Shown here: positions 1 through 10,350 of the stretch, piece by piece
Position numbering within the stretch: the stretch's first letter is position 1
Layout: every line of letters begins with the position of its first letter
Assembly: GCA_933228675.1 (NCBI GenBank)
Contig: OW121743.1
Coordinates: forward strand, 63,792,681-63,856,680
DNA from: Stomorhina lunata
Lineage: Eukaryota; Arthropoda; Insecta; Diptera; Rhiniidae
DNA: 64,000 bases
Direction of reading: 5' to 3'
Position numbers and translations under genes: made by a program
The notes under the pieces: generated by a model
The model's database searches: none
Seen by the model: only the letters and a program-made list of their open reading frames with translations
Told to the model about the DNA's origin: nothing

Positions 1-115
1 TTGGTAAGTACTTGCCTGCAATGACATCCCCATGTTAATGTAATGACCTAAACAGCGAATGAGTAAGTAGTTCGTGTTCAATAGTTTAACTGTTTAACTC
101 ATTATTTGGTAATGA

Positions 116-874
116 AAAGTTTTACTGGGTATATCTTAGACCCACCTTTTAGTAAACAAATAGACTTAGAATCACTTTCTGAGCCGATGTTACGATGTCA
201 GTCCGTCCGTCTGGACGGCTGGCTGGCTGGACTTCCATGTAAACCATCAAACCATAATCAAAGTACAGGTCGCACTTCTAAAGATAATTTGATGAAAATT
301 GGCACAGATCATTTTTATTCATAATGGGACCATGGCTATTGAAATTCATCAATCAAATCGGTCCATTATTTATGGTACCTCCCATAGGTCCCACTTCCCG
401 GAATTGATATTGGCCACAAATATCAATATTTTTTCATGAAATTTAAAACAAATACTGCTTTTGTAAACCAAAATCACTGTACCAAATTTCATTGAAATCG
501 ATCGGTCCACATTTGACCATAGCTCCCATACAAACTCTTCTGTCAAAACGCACTTAATGAGACAAAAATCACGAAAACGCTTGTAAATCTGAAGACAATT
601 TGAATTTAAAGTTATACTTACTTACACGCTTTTCGTAATAACTGTAATCAATTTGCCAAATTTCGAGATAATCGGTCCATATTTGACCCTAGCTCTCATA
701 TAAGTTTAAATGACGGAAACAGCTAAAATATATAAGTTTTGAGAAAATGCTTGTATGATTGCAAAATTTAGCAAATATTTGTTTTTACGCAGGAAAAAGA
801 ACGCTTTTGACCTTAGTGGTGAAGGGTATCATAAGGTCGGGCTTGACCGACTTAAGCACTTTCTTACTTGTTGT
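116..874 (+). mobile_element. Helentron/DINE-1 (mini-me)-like non-autonomous element, copy A
   Basis: This is one of about seven copies in the window of an AT-rich element of roughly 750-870 bp. The family's full copies show, in order: a 5' subterminal repeat beginning TATACCCTTCACCAC, a GTCC/GTCTGG run (here about 200-225), a body with recurring 'ggtccacatttgacc' phrases, the inverse of the subterminal repeat (GTGGTGAAGGGTAT, here about 824-837 with one difference), a short GTCGG/CCGAC hairpin and the end CTTACTTGTT. That order matches the Helentron-derived DINE-1/mini-me elements of Diptera. This copy lacks the 5' subterminal repeat. No protein is encoded; short open frames inside it are incidental. 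Family assignment is by architecture, not by a database match. Confidence 0.7.
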
Positions 875-1629
875 TTTATTACGAATGATCATGGTTATAT
901 AAATGATCATTTAGTTTAACAATGACTTATTTTCTTTTGAATTTTCTCAATTTTCATTTGCTTTCTTATCATTAAAGTTTCTGAAAATGTAATCCCATCT
1001 TTTTCTCGAATTTGCCTTTAACTTTATCCAAAATCTATGTTAATACACTTAAAGAAATTATGCGCAGAAAATTAATTTGCTTTGATTATGGGGATAATTA
1101 CTTAATGATCTTGCTTGATTTGAATATTTATTTGCATGTATGATCGGTCATATGAGAAAGTTTAATGATCTTCAGCATTTTACAGATTGGAATTGATGGT
1201 TTGCCAATTATTTGGAAAGCTTATTTTGTTTATTTACATACGTGATTTGGCTCGCTGTTACTTTTTTTAGATTGACTATGTTGAAAATTGATTTTGAAGT
1301 AATTTTGTTATTTGGTTTCAAAATAATTTAGTTTTTTTTTTATTTTTTCCATACTTACATTCTAAAATTTCGTTGATAATAAGTGGGAATATTTGAAAAG
1401 TCTTCAATCTTACCTGAAATTTGGAAAAATGATCATTTTGGATTAGTAAATTGATATTGTTGAGGAATTTGTGGACTTTTTCTAAGGTTAAATTGTTTAT
1501 AGGTCATTGCAGTTATAATCACGGGTCGGCACAAAGAGAACAGAGCATAAAAAGGTCGGCAGAGTTGCCGTTTTTTATACATTTAACTATAATAGGTATT
1601 TTTTTAATGTGTAGTTTTAACGATTGAAG
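875..1629. other. AT-rich stretch without recognised feature
   Basis: I see no convincing coding frame, RNA gene or terminal repeat here. There is a short phrase 'ggtcggcaca...ggtcggcaga' near 1523-1565. Confidence 0.5.
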
Positions 1630-2115
1630 AGCAAAAGTTTTCTGTTTTCATCAAAAAGTTTTCTATCGAAAATTTTTTATCAAAAAGTTTTCTATAGAAA
1701 ATGAACATAATCCTTAAAAGTTATGTAAATTTATTATGTAAATTTAGTAATAATGCGAGGTTTTCGATGGCCTAACCAACCATCGAAATGCGTCGAGGAA
1801 TTTGGTTTCTCCTCAAACATTTTTTGGCTTTTTATTAATAAATTGGTCTGTTACATTAATAAATAAATGTAACAGATTTGGGATCAAATGCGAATACTCT
1901 TCTTTTTGGAAAATTTTTTTATCAAAAAGTTTTCTATAGGAAATTTTTTTATCAAAATGTTTTCTATAGAAATTTTTTTTATCAAAAATTGTTCTATATA
2001 ACATTTTGTATCAAAACTTTTTCTTTTTCTTTTTTTTTTTTGTAGAAATTTTTTTTTATCACAAATTTTTCTATACAACATTTTTTTATCAAACATTTTT
2101 CTATAGAAAATTTTA
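1630..2115. repeat. Degenerate minisatellite with TTTTCTATAGAAAA cores
   Basis: Two patches (about 1640-1702 and 1905-2110) carry diverged copies of a roughly 30-bp unit alternating 'atcaaaaagttttct' with 'atagaaaatttttt'. It is a small decayed member of the array superfamily that dominates 21900-56600. The two overlapping lysine-rich frames on the minus strand are repeat translations and are not genes. The gap between the patches holds a fragment of the foldback family. Confidence 0.7.
1752..1890 (+). mobile_element. Fragment of foldback element family
   Basis: This stretch, with 'aaccaaccatcgaaatgcgtcgagg' split around it and ending in a TGTTACATT/AATGTAACA hairpin and 'gggatca', matches the right arm of the fuller copy at 6663-7015. 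It is interrupted on its left and sits between two patches of the short tandem array. Confidence 0.6.
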
Positions 2116-2600
2116 AAACTTGTTGATAGAAAAATATTTATATCTCAAAATTTTACAGGAAAATATTTGTATCTATTAATTTTTATTGAAACATTTAAAA
2201 AAGAAAAATATTTTTATTAAAAAATGTTTGAAAGAAAATATCTAAAAAAATATAAAATTGTTTAATATTAGAATTTATTTCTGTTTTGAAAAATATTTCC
2301 AATATTTACAAAAATATTCCCAATGTTTACAAAAATAATAGTGTAGTGGCAACAATGTTTGAGATTATATTTCTTTGTTCTCTCGAACCATGTATTTTGT
2401 TGCTATAAATTGGATTTTGATTTGTTTCTTACATAATTAAAGTGTATTTTTCAAAATTTTACTTGAATTTTGACTTTAAATTTCTGAAAAACTGTACAAG
2501 GCTCACAAATAATTTTTTGCAGTTATAAATACTATTTTATTTTTTATGTAAAACAATTAAAAATATTTCAAAAAAGAAAACCCAATTGATGTTTTTTTGC
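2116..2600. other. AT-rich stretch without recognised feature
   Basis: Long A/T runs only. I see no coding frame or clear repeat boundary. Confidence 0.5.
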
Positions 2601-3360
2601 AATTAAAACTTTTGTATATAGAAATTTGACATTTTTTATAAAATTCAATTTCCTGGATTCGTTTATGAATTCTCGCTACCTTTTATTTTTGATATCTTAA
2701 GAGAATATGTTTGACTATATAACTGCATTTAAGAAAGTTGCAAAATCGGCTTGACTTTTTTGTTATATGTTCGAAAACACAAAAATTTTCTTAAAAATTA
2801 GACAAATTTCGTTCAAAGGTGGACGTAAATGACTACACTGACTCGAGTTTAAGTTTAAAATCATCTTAGAACCCTATCCTTTAGGAACATATAATAAAAC
2901 ATGAACATTCGATAAAAAACTTCTTCGTAAAAAGTAAAAAATTTATACCACCTTTTTGAGAAAAAAATGCACTTTTTTCGATTAGCGAAAATTTGATATT
3001 GATATTTGTAGAACACAATAATTCGTATTTATTCTGTTTCGCAAATAAGATATTATGTATAGTTTTCGCTCTGTCTAGAATTAGGGATAATCCTCCTGAA
3101 GAGATAGCCTAACCAACCATCGAAACGCGTCAAGGAAATGTTTCCCCACCAACATTTTTCTGGTTTTATCAACAAAAAACTTTTTATTAGAATAAAAAGT
3201 ATTTGTAATATATTGGGATTTTAGTGCAATACACTGCAGTAAAACTTTTTAATTAAATGTTTACTGTCAAAAAATATTGGAAAAACCTTTTTTGAAAAAT
3301 ATTTGACTTTGGAAATTTCTCATCATTAAACGGTTTAAGATATTTAAAAACTCAACAAGA
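2600..3360 (+). repeat. Interspersed repeat family B, copy 1
   Basis: This region reads like the reverse complement of about 28960-29480. Shared phrases include 'caaaatcggctt', 'ttagacaaatttcg', 'aaaaaacttct', 'gactttggaaatttc' and 'aaacggtt' in the same order. About 180 bp related to the foldback family (3062-3240) interrupts it here and is absent from the other copy. No coding frame is visible. The element class is unknown. Confidence 0.6.
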
Positions 3361-3690
3361 ATGACTATTCACATGTGATCCCAAACAGAGGTTCGAAAGG
3401 CTCAATTCCTAATTCCATATTTTAAAATCAAATTCATTTTAGTGTTTATATCATTCCCATAATACATTCACCAGAATCAAGTCATAAGCCTTAACTTTTA
3501 AGAATTAATTCTTAGGGAATTTAAAATCAGTTAGATTTAATTTAAATTATTTCAATTCTTAATCTAATACAAAAATAATTAAAAAATTTATAAACAAATC
3601 ATTTTGTAAAGGCATACAAAAATAAATGTATTCAAACGAACCCTACAGTTCAAAAATATATAATACCTATAAAAGAGCGGAATAAAATAA
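3062..3690. repeat. Left arm of a large inverted repeat (foldback family)
   Basis: Phrases here ('gataatcctcctgaagag', 'aaccaaccatcgaaacgcgt', 'gatccca', 'ttcgaaaggct', 'gggaatttaaaatca') recur in inverse order and orientation between about 6775 and 6410. The two arms are diverged and broken by insertions, including a LINE that sits in the interval between them. It may be an old foldback transposon of about 3.7 kb, or two inverted copies of one element. Confidence 0.5.
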
Positions 3691-3701
3691 ATCTCAACGA
3701 A
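3689..3701. repeat. Target-site duplication, 5' copy (13 bp)
   Basis: AAATCTCAACGAA occurs here and again at 5424-5436, exactly bracketing the LINE copy. This is the mark of target-primed reverse transcription. Confidence 0.9.
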
Positions 3702-5423
3702 GCCAAGAACTGACCCAAAGCAATTAAGCAATTATAGGCCCATATCTTTGCTGTCACCCTTTGGAAAGCTTTTGGAATCTTTTATCCTAGGTCGAATAAA
3801 TGACAGGATTGAGGATGCGAATGTCCTCGCTGACTCCCAATTTGGATTCAGGCGTGGTCACTCAACTTCACATGCGCTGATGGTCTTTGGTGACTATGTA
3901 GCTAGGGGCCTCAATAAGAGGTACCCTACTATAGCAGTTAGCTTAGACATTGCCAAAGCTTTTGACACAGTCTGGCAGAATGGAATCATATTCAAGATGA
4001 TGAATCTTGGATTTGATAGACATCTTTGCCGGATTGTGTTAAACTTTTTGCGTGAAAGAAAGTTCATTGTGAGGGTGGGTGATTGCCGCTCGAATGAAAA
4101 ATTTGTAATAACGGGGGTACCTCAGGGTTCCCTTCTTGGTCCTGTCCTTTACAACATTTTTGTGAGCGATATCCCTAAGCCTCCAGAGGGTAACCTTCTT
4201 CTGACTTATGCGGATGATATTCTCATTGCATCATCAGGTGCCCGGGCAAGAAGTGTGAACCAAAATGTTAACACATATTTGGCAAGGTTGGCGGAATACT
4301 TCGGGAAGTGGAAACTACGACTAAATATTCAGAAATCGACTGCCATTATTATTAAAGGCAGGCGAAAATATTTGTATCCAAACAGTAGGGGGTTCATTCC
4401 CTCTCTAATGATTGGTAGTGAGCTTCTTACTGTCTCGGATAGAATAAAATATTTAGGCGTAATTTTCCACGAAAATTTCGAGTATTACCGCCACATAGAC
4501 CTCGTATTGGAGCGCACAAAGCGAACATTCGCTTCTTATCGAAGCATCCTTGGTCGACAAGGGTGCCTAGATAAAAAAGTGGGTCTGTTACTCTACAGAC
4601 AAATTATCCGTCCTCTCATATCCTATGCCTTCCCGGTTTGGTTTAGAATTTCTTCTGCCCAGATGGAGAGGCTTAGGGTATGGGAGAGGAAAATTTTGGT
4701 GGCTTGTCTATGTCTCCGATGCAGACAAGGACCTGACGGAATATACCGTAAACCATCTTGCAGATCCATTTATGGAGGGATCAATTTTGATCGTATCGAT
4801 GGTTACATGGTCAGGTCGGGCATAGCGTTTCTTGACAAGGCACGTTCTCTTGAGAATAGCCTAGTCAGGGGATGTTTTGAACAATCTGTCCGTGTTGACT
4901 CAATCCATCAATCGAGGTATATGTCCCCGGTAGACCTTTTAACGCTAAGGGAAGCTGGTCTTCTCTTTCAGGATGCAGATCTTATGTTTTATCATCGGCG
5001 AATTAATACGCTCAACATACGTTCAACGGTATACAACATAGCCCAATAGCTAAAATCTGTATATATTTAACTTCTTCTGTTGTAAATTTTATTTCACTCT
5101 ATCCTATCACTCTCTTTTGTATATTTTTTTTTCCCTATTCTTATCTCTTTTTGTAAATATTTAAATTTAGTTATAAGTTATTATTATATAAGTATCTTAA
5201 AACTCTAAGAATTCCCTTTTTATTCCTTTTTTGGGGTAAATTTATTAAAGTAATGTCTAAAACAACCTAAATTTAAAAGTAAAATTTAAAATATTTATAA
5301 ATAAATTAATTTGTTAGTTCTTAAAAAATACATTAGTATGTAAGAAAATTTATTAGATCCTTAAAATTTATTTAAAAAAAAAATGTAATTACAATTATTT
5401 GGAAAATAAATTGAATTGAATTG
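3702..5423 (+). mobile_element. 5'-truncated non-LTR retrotransposon with target duplication
   Basis: A 1722-bp LINE insertion bounded by a perfect 13-bp direct repeat (3689-3701 and 5424-5436). It starts inside the reverse-transcriptase region and ends with a short tail of TTGAA repeats (about 5408-5423) in place of a plain poly(A). It contains one long open frame, then about 370 bp of AT-rich 3' untranslated sequence. Endonuclease and ORF1 are missing, as is usual after 5' truncation. The intact frame and clean target duplication suggest a fairly recent insertion. Confidence 0.9.
3703..5049 (+). CDS. LINE reverse transcriptase, N-terminally truncated
   Basis: The protein is the reverse transcriptase of a non-LTR retrotransposon, which copies its own RNA at a nicked target. 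Counting from a TTG leucine codon at 3748, I see LDIAKAFD at residues 66-73 (catalytic D67), GVPQGS at 123-128, YADD at 154-157 (catalytic D156 and D157) and a Cys/Trp-rich C-terminal part after about 300. The frame extends upstream of 3748 and encodes NYRPISLL, a standard motif at the start of this domain, so 3748 is not a real start; the coding sequence is simply cut at the insertion boundary. It runs 433 residues from 3748 with no stop or frameshift. A Jockey- or I-like clade is plausible, but I cannot fix the clade by eye. No endonuclease or RNase H domain is present. Confidence 0.9.
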   Translation, partial: PRTDPKQLSNYRPISLLSPFGKLLESFILGRINDRIEDANVLADSQFGFRRGHSTSHALMVFGDYVARGLNKRYPTIAVSLDIAKAFDTVWQNGIIFKMMNLGFDRHLCRIVLNFLRERKFIVRVGDCRSNEKFVITGVPQGSLLGPVLYNIFVSDIPKPPEGNLLLTYADDILIASSGARARSVNQNVNTYLARLAEYFGKWKLRLNIQKSTAIIIKGRRKYLYPNSRGFIPSLMIGSELLTVSDRIKYLGVIFHENFEYYRHIDLVLERTKRTFASYRSILGRQGCLDKKVGLLLYRQIIRPLISYAFPVWFRISSAQMERLRVWERKILVACLCLRCRQGPDGIYRKPSCRSIYGGINFDRIDGYMVRSGIAFLDKARSLENSLVRGCFEQSVRVDSIHQSRYMSPVDLLTLREAGLLFQDADLMFYHRRINTLNIRSTVYNIAQ

Positions 5424-5436
5424 AAATCTCAACGAA

Positions 5437-6409
5437 ACAAGTCCTTAACCATAAAATAAGTTTCAGGATTGCATTAGGGATTAAATATCATTTAATACCC
5501 ATGCAAAAAAGTATATATCTTCTTGCTAAGGGACTGATGTTTTTTAGAGCTGTAGGGCATATACAAATAACATTTTTGTGGAAAAATTCGAAAACTTATT
5601 AAGTTGACTTAGGCGAAATTAAAAAAAAAATAAAAAAATTCTTTGTTATTGGTCATAAGATCAGAAAAACTATTTAAAATAAAATATAGATACACATAAA
5701 ACTAAAGAGTTTTTGTACACATAATCTATAATCTCATCCAGATTCGAAAACATATAAAATCCATTATTTCGCAGCAACACAACAAAACCAGAGATAATAT
5801 ACTCTTACATATCAGCAGATATTAGATGTATGTATTTACAAAAACTAATGTCACAAAAAATAAATTATTTTTATAATTTTTTTTAGAAAAAATTGTAAAT
5901 TAAGCAGATTTCTTCATTGATTGAATTTCTGGTAAAGATTAGGTCGTTATAAACCAAAGACCATTAATATTACTATATCCCTGCATATCTAAATATTTTT
6001 TAAAAGTTATAGTTTAACAAATAAATGCAAAATATACACAAGTTTGCCGTGAAATAGCCACATTAGGGTAGTTCCGTTTTTTTGAACGAACATTAAAGAA
6101 TACATGCATACTTTTATTAAATGTGTATGCTTTCTGATAAAACATAAGAATATTTTAATAGGTTATGATCAATTTTGTTCTATTTTATATCTAGGGTTTT
6201 TACAAACAACGTATATCGCACTTGATCCAATAATACCCTATGAATTAAAACTTCAATTTTCGTTTTTTTGGTTTGATATACTTTTATTCAATGAGTGGTA
6301 TAGTTTTCAAAACTTTTCCCTCGAAAAAGTCAGAATTTAAGTTTTTGATTTAAAATCAAATATCTTTAGTTTATATCCACCCTAATGATTTGCACAAAAT
6401 GAATTACCG
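5437..6409. other. AT-rich stretch without recognised feature
   Basis: It lies between the LINE and the right arm of the foldback family. The small frame at 6104-6340 has no family features and looks incidental. Confidence 0.5.
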
Positions 6410-6775
6410 AAAAATATTTTAATTCAATTTGGACTGGTTTTAATTAAGAATAAAAAATGTTAATTCAAATTGGAGTAGAGGAATGAAGAAACATTTTATT
6501 CATTCAAGTTGATTTTAAATTCCCATGTGAATCAATTCACTAAGAATTAAAAATCAACACATTTTTTTGAATTGTTTTATGGGAATTAAACTTAAGGTAC
6601 TGTTAAATCACTTTTGAATTCCTAGGAATTAAGCTAATATTTAATTAAGCCTTTCGAAGCTCTGATCCCAAATCAGTTACATTTATTTATTAATGTAACA
6701 GACCAATTTATTGATAGAAAGTCAAAAATTGTTTGCGGAGAAACCAAAATTCCTCGATGTTTCGATGGTTGTTCT
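6410..6775. repeat. Right arm of the large inverted repeat (inverse of 3062-3690)
   Basis: Read on the minus strand this follows the order of 3062-3690: 'accatcgaaac', then 'tttgggatca', then 'cttcgaaaggcttaatt', then 'gggaatttaaaatca'. Divergence is considerable. Its inner portion is also the left arm of the smaller foldback unit at 6663-7015. Confidence 0.5.
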
Positions 6776-7015
6776 GTCGATGATCTACGCTTTTACTTGG
6801 TTTATGAACATAATTCTGAAAGGTTTTGTTTGCAAAATAAGTAATAATGCGAGGTTTTCGATCTGTCTAAATTGGGGATAATCCTCCTGAAAAGATGGCA
6901 TAACCAACCATCGAAACGCGTCGAGGAATTTTGGTTTCTCCGCAAACAATTTTTGGCTTTTTATCAATAAATTGGTCTGTTACATTAATAAATAAATGTA
7001 ACAGATGTGGGATCA
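6663..7015. mobile_element. Foldback (long-TIR) element, about 353 bp
   Basis: The outer sequences TGATCCCA (6663-6670) and TGGGATCA (7008-7015) are inverse copies. Arms of about 110 bp pair closely: both contain a TGTTACATT/AATGTAACA mini-hairpin, 'gaccaatttattgat', 'tttgcggagaaaccaaaattcc' and 'cgatggttg'. The central loop is about 130 bp. No coding frame exists, so this is a non-autonomous element. Partial relatives lie at 1752-1890 and 3062-3170. No target duplication was evident. Confidence 0.75.
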
Positions 7016-7039
7016 AATGAGAATAGTCATTCTTTTTGA

Positions 7040-7714
7040 ATAATATTTACATCCCGAGAATTTTGTTATTTTTTGATATTTAAAAACTATTTTAAAATTT
7101 TTATTTTGTGAACTGTTTCATTATTCTTCAACAAATTATGGGTTTAATATCGAATGCACAATGGGTCAAAAACTAAAAAAAATTTAAAGGAAAAATTATA
7201 TTTTCATTTTTTTAAATGAAATAACTTAAAACCCATAAGAGTTATTATTTTAAAGTAAGCATGTTTTTTTCTTCGTTTCTTCAAGCTCATTCCAAAATGT
7301 AAAATGATAACAATAATTGAAAGAGCTACACGGTCCAAAAGCTTTTTTACTTCTGAGGTGGTCTAAAATTATTATTTTTCATTTTTAAAATGAAATAAAT
7401 TAAAACCCATAACAGTAATTATAGTAAAGTTATCATGACTTTTCTTCCTTTCTTCAAGCTCATTCCAAAATGTAAAAAAATAACAATAATTAAAAGAGCT
7501 ACACGGTCCAAAAGCTTTTTTATTTCTAAAGTGCTCTTCTTTGAATCCCAATGGTTCACCCTGTGTAAACACAGAGTAACCATACATCCAAAATTTATAA
7601 AGCCTAGGTCCTTCTTAACAATTCTCTCATACATACTGATGCAATCAGACTTACATTTCAGAAGATACAGATTTATTACCATTTTTTGCCATTATTTGCG
7701 TGGCAAATAATGGC
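7040..7714 (+). repeat. Interspersed repeat family B, copy 2, with internal 173-bp duplication
   Basis: This stretch matches the reverse complement of about 28640-29020 ('atatcgaatgcacaa', 'aatgaaataacttaaa', 'cacggtccaaaagct', 'aggtggtct', 'caccctgtg'). A block of about 173 bp is duplicated in tandem: the phrase 'cggtccaaaagcttttt' occurs at 7331 and 7504. It ends in a perfect hairpin at 7688-7714. The frames around 7372-7710 on both strands are repeat translations. Confidence 0.65.
7688..7714. repeat. Perfect 12-bp hairpin
   Basis: GCCATTATTTGC, a three-base GTG loop, then GCAAATAATGGC. It lies at the edge of repeat family B and could be a terminal structure of that element. Confidence 0.7.
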
Positions 7715-8280
7715 CAACCTTGGTCTAGAATATTAAACATAAATTCACCCCATTACTTATGTGACTATCAATGACTTGGCAACTCTGCCAACTTAATTTT
7801 GATAGATTTCTTTTTTAAATGGTACTCAATCAAAATGACTGTGAAAATATGATTTTACAATTTTTTTCTATCGCTTTTACTTTTTACTAGTAATTGCCCT
7901 ACAAAGCGGTAGTAAAAGCCAAGACATGAACAAACATTTAAACTCTTTGGAAAAATTAATATGATGGTCTCAAGTTACCGATTGCAAAAAAGCAGAAAAA
8001 AGTGAAAAAATAGAGCAAAACCAAGCCAAAGAATCAAATCATAGAAGTAGCAAAATAAATACAAAGTGTCAGCTGTAAGTAAAAAAAGTAGTTTAAGAAA
8101 AAGGTATAAAATTATAATGAATATATGACGGGCAATCTGTGAAATGTAATACAAAAAGCCAGTAAAACGAGTAAGAAAAAAATCTAAGTATGAGACATAA
8201 GCAGAATAATGAAAATAAGGGCATATAAAAGATTACACTCGAAGAAATTCAATGGTAAAATATGAAAAAATTTATGAGAA
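7715..8280. other. AT-rich stretch without recognised feature
   Basis: No coding frame, RNA gene or clear repeat seen. Confidence 0.4.
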
Positions 8281-8970
8281 AGTAAGGAGTCCAACTTACA
8301 CTTAACAAGTTATAAGTTTTCTATAATCTTCAAACTTGATTTTGTCATAATATCAAATTTATTTATGAAAATTTACATAAATAGTTAAAATTTGAATATT
8401 TAGTCAAAATTTGAGTTTTTGCTGAAAATTTTGAACAATTTCGAAAGCCAAAATTACATTTCTGTAAAACCATTTTTTAATGTTACTACAAAAACACCCG
8501 AATTTTTTATCGACTTTTGAATTTTTTTTTTTTTTCTAAAATTTTTGATTTTTGTAGAGGTTTTCCTAGTTATATTACCATATATTAGAAACGACTTGTA
8601 CAATTTTATTTATAGTGGATAAACAACAAAATTCCTCATAAGTCGTTGTAGCGCAAGTTTTTTATTTGACCAATGGTTTTGGAGTTATTCACATCGCAAT
8701 TTAAAAAATAAAAATCAAAAAGTTTAATATTTTAAAAAAGTCATACAAAATTTTAAATACCAAAAACTTACTATAGTTTTATTGTAAAAAATGTATCGTT
8801 TAGGAGTGATTTCATGCGAAAAAATTGAAAATATATAATTTTTCGAAAATTTTGTCATATAAATTTTATTATTTTCAAAACAAATTAAGTAAAGGCCACA
8901 GTTTTTAAGATACTTTCATGAGACTTGACTTAAAATAATTTTTTTTTACTACAGGGACAAAACCCGTTTA
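8281..8970 (+). repeat. Interspersed repeat family C, copy 1
   Basis: It shares an ordered set of phrases with 14510-14720 and 15060-15260: 'gatttttg...agg/aattg', 'cctagt', 'ttaccatat', 'acttgt.caatttt', 'cgcaatttaaaaaata'. No coding frame is seen. The class is unknown. It is followed directly by a Helentron-like copy. Confidence 0.5.
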
Positions 8971-8984
8971 AAATAAGTTGGAAA

Positions 8985-9706
8985 AGCTATAGTCGGTAAA
9001 GCCCGACTATATCATACCCTTCACTACTAAGGTCAAATATGGACCAACAATTTAACAAGTTTTCCTTAAGTCTTAGAGACATAAATACATATACTAGTGC
9101 TATTTTTTCAAAATTTTGAGATTTATGTCACTTCCGGCTAAGGACCTGATATGGGAGCTAGGGTCAATTGTGGACCGATTGTTACCAAATTTTGGTAATT
9201 CGTTTATATTTACAAAATATTTATCTGTGCAAAGTTTTAGTTATCAAATGCATTTAGCTTTAAAGTTATAAATGTTTTTGTGCAATTACGTGTATATGTA
9301 TATAAATCTTTTGAGAATATGTCTTGTATGGGAGGCATGGCCAAATATGAGCCAATTTCTACAAAATCAGGTACACTGATAAAAGTTATCATAAGTTTGT
9401 GGCTGTAAAGAACCAAAAACTCTATTCCGGGAAGGCATCCCGATTTCCGATTTCGCCCAAAAAGTATAGGACTAAAATATGAGCTTGTACCAAATTTTAT
9501 CAAATTATTTTTAAAGGTACGATCTGTACAATGATTACAAGCTTACATGGATAACCGGCCAGTCAGCCGGACGGACATCGCTAAAACAACTGATTTGAAG
9601 TCGATTGGTATACTAAAAGGTGGGTTTCAGACCAATATTTTTATGCGTTACAAATATCAGCACAAATCCAATATACCTTTTGCACCTTTGGTGGTGAAGG
9701 GTATAA
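8985..9706 (-). mobile_element. Helentron/DINE-like element, divergent copy B
   Basis: Minus-oriented copy. The 3' end at the left shows 'agctatagtcgg' and a hairpin remnant followed by 'cccttcactac'. The right end shows 'ggtggtgaagggtata' (9690-9705). The middle (about 9300-9470, 'gtcttgtatgggaggcatggcc...aactctattccgggaaggca') differs from the other copies and matches a fragment at 59860-60125, so this is a separate subfamily. The short frames at 9237-9503 and 9547-9753 are incidental. Confidence 0.65.
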
Positions 9707-9779
9707 AAATCGTTCAAAATTTCGGGGTATATCTTAAACAATTCTCTTCTTAAAATATAGTTTTATGTTTTCAAAACCA

Positions 9780-10090
9780 CAAATTTGCTTTTGTCTCTAC
9801 GAAATTTGGCACATACATGCAGTGGGGACTATTGCTATTATTTCGAGTACCTCTCATAGGATATATTTCCCGGAATTTAAAAAATATACAATACAAATTT
9901 CAGTATATTTTGATGAAATTGAAAAAATACTGCTAGAGTAAAAACAAACCAAATTTCATTAAAATCGGTCCATATTTGACCATAGCTCCCATACAAGACC
10001 TTTTGGCATAATCCACTTAAATGCATCGAAATATACAAAAAAGCTTTTCAGTCTGAAATTCTTATATTATATATAAGACCCAATGACGGA
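9780..10090 (+). mobile_element. Partial Helentron/DINE-like element
   Basis: A plus-oriented fragment with the family body phrases 'cccggaatt', 'aaaatactgct', 'accaaatttcatt', 'atcggtccatatttgacc' and 'atagctcccatacaa'. Both ends are missing. It abuts copy B in the opposite orientation. Confidence 0.6.
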
Positions 10091-10350
10091 ACGGCTTTAA
10101 TACAAAATTGGGTATTTTAACTTTGTTTACTTTTTTGTGATATTCGAGCACGATCGATCATTGGTATATCACTTTAAGCCGAATATGTATGACATAAAGT
10201 CCATGTCTGTAATACGATGATTCTGCCAATCGTTCGGTTTATTAAAAACGTGTCGGAGCGACATTGTACAAACTCAATCGTTACAGTAAATTATCATTTT
10301 AACTTGATTTTCTGCATTGGTATACAACATTGGTATAGAAAGGGTTAATG
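10091..10350. other. Stretch without recognised feature
   Basis: It is slightly less AT-rich than its surroundings. I see no coding frame or repeat boundary. Confidence 0.4.

Noticed and set aside
7372..7710. Overlapping frames of 71-91 codons on both strands
   Set aside because: They fall in a repeat (family B) with a 173-bp duplication; no family motif and no start context.
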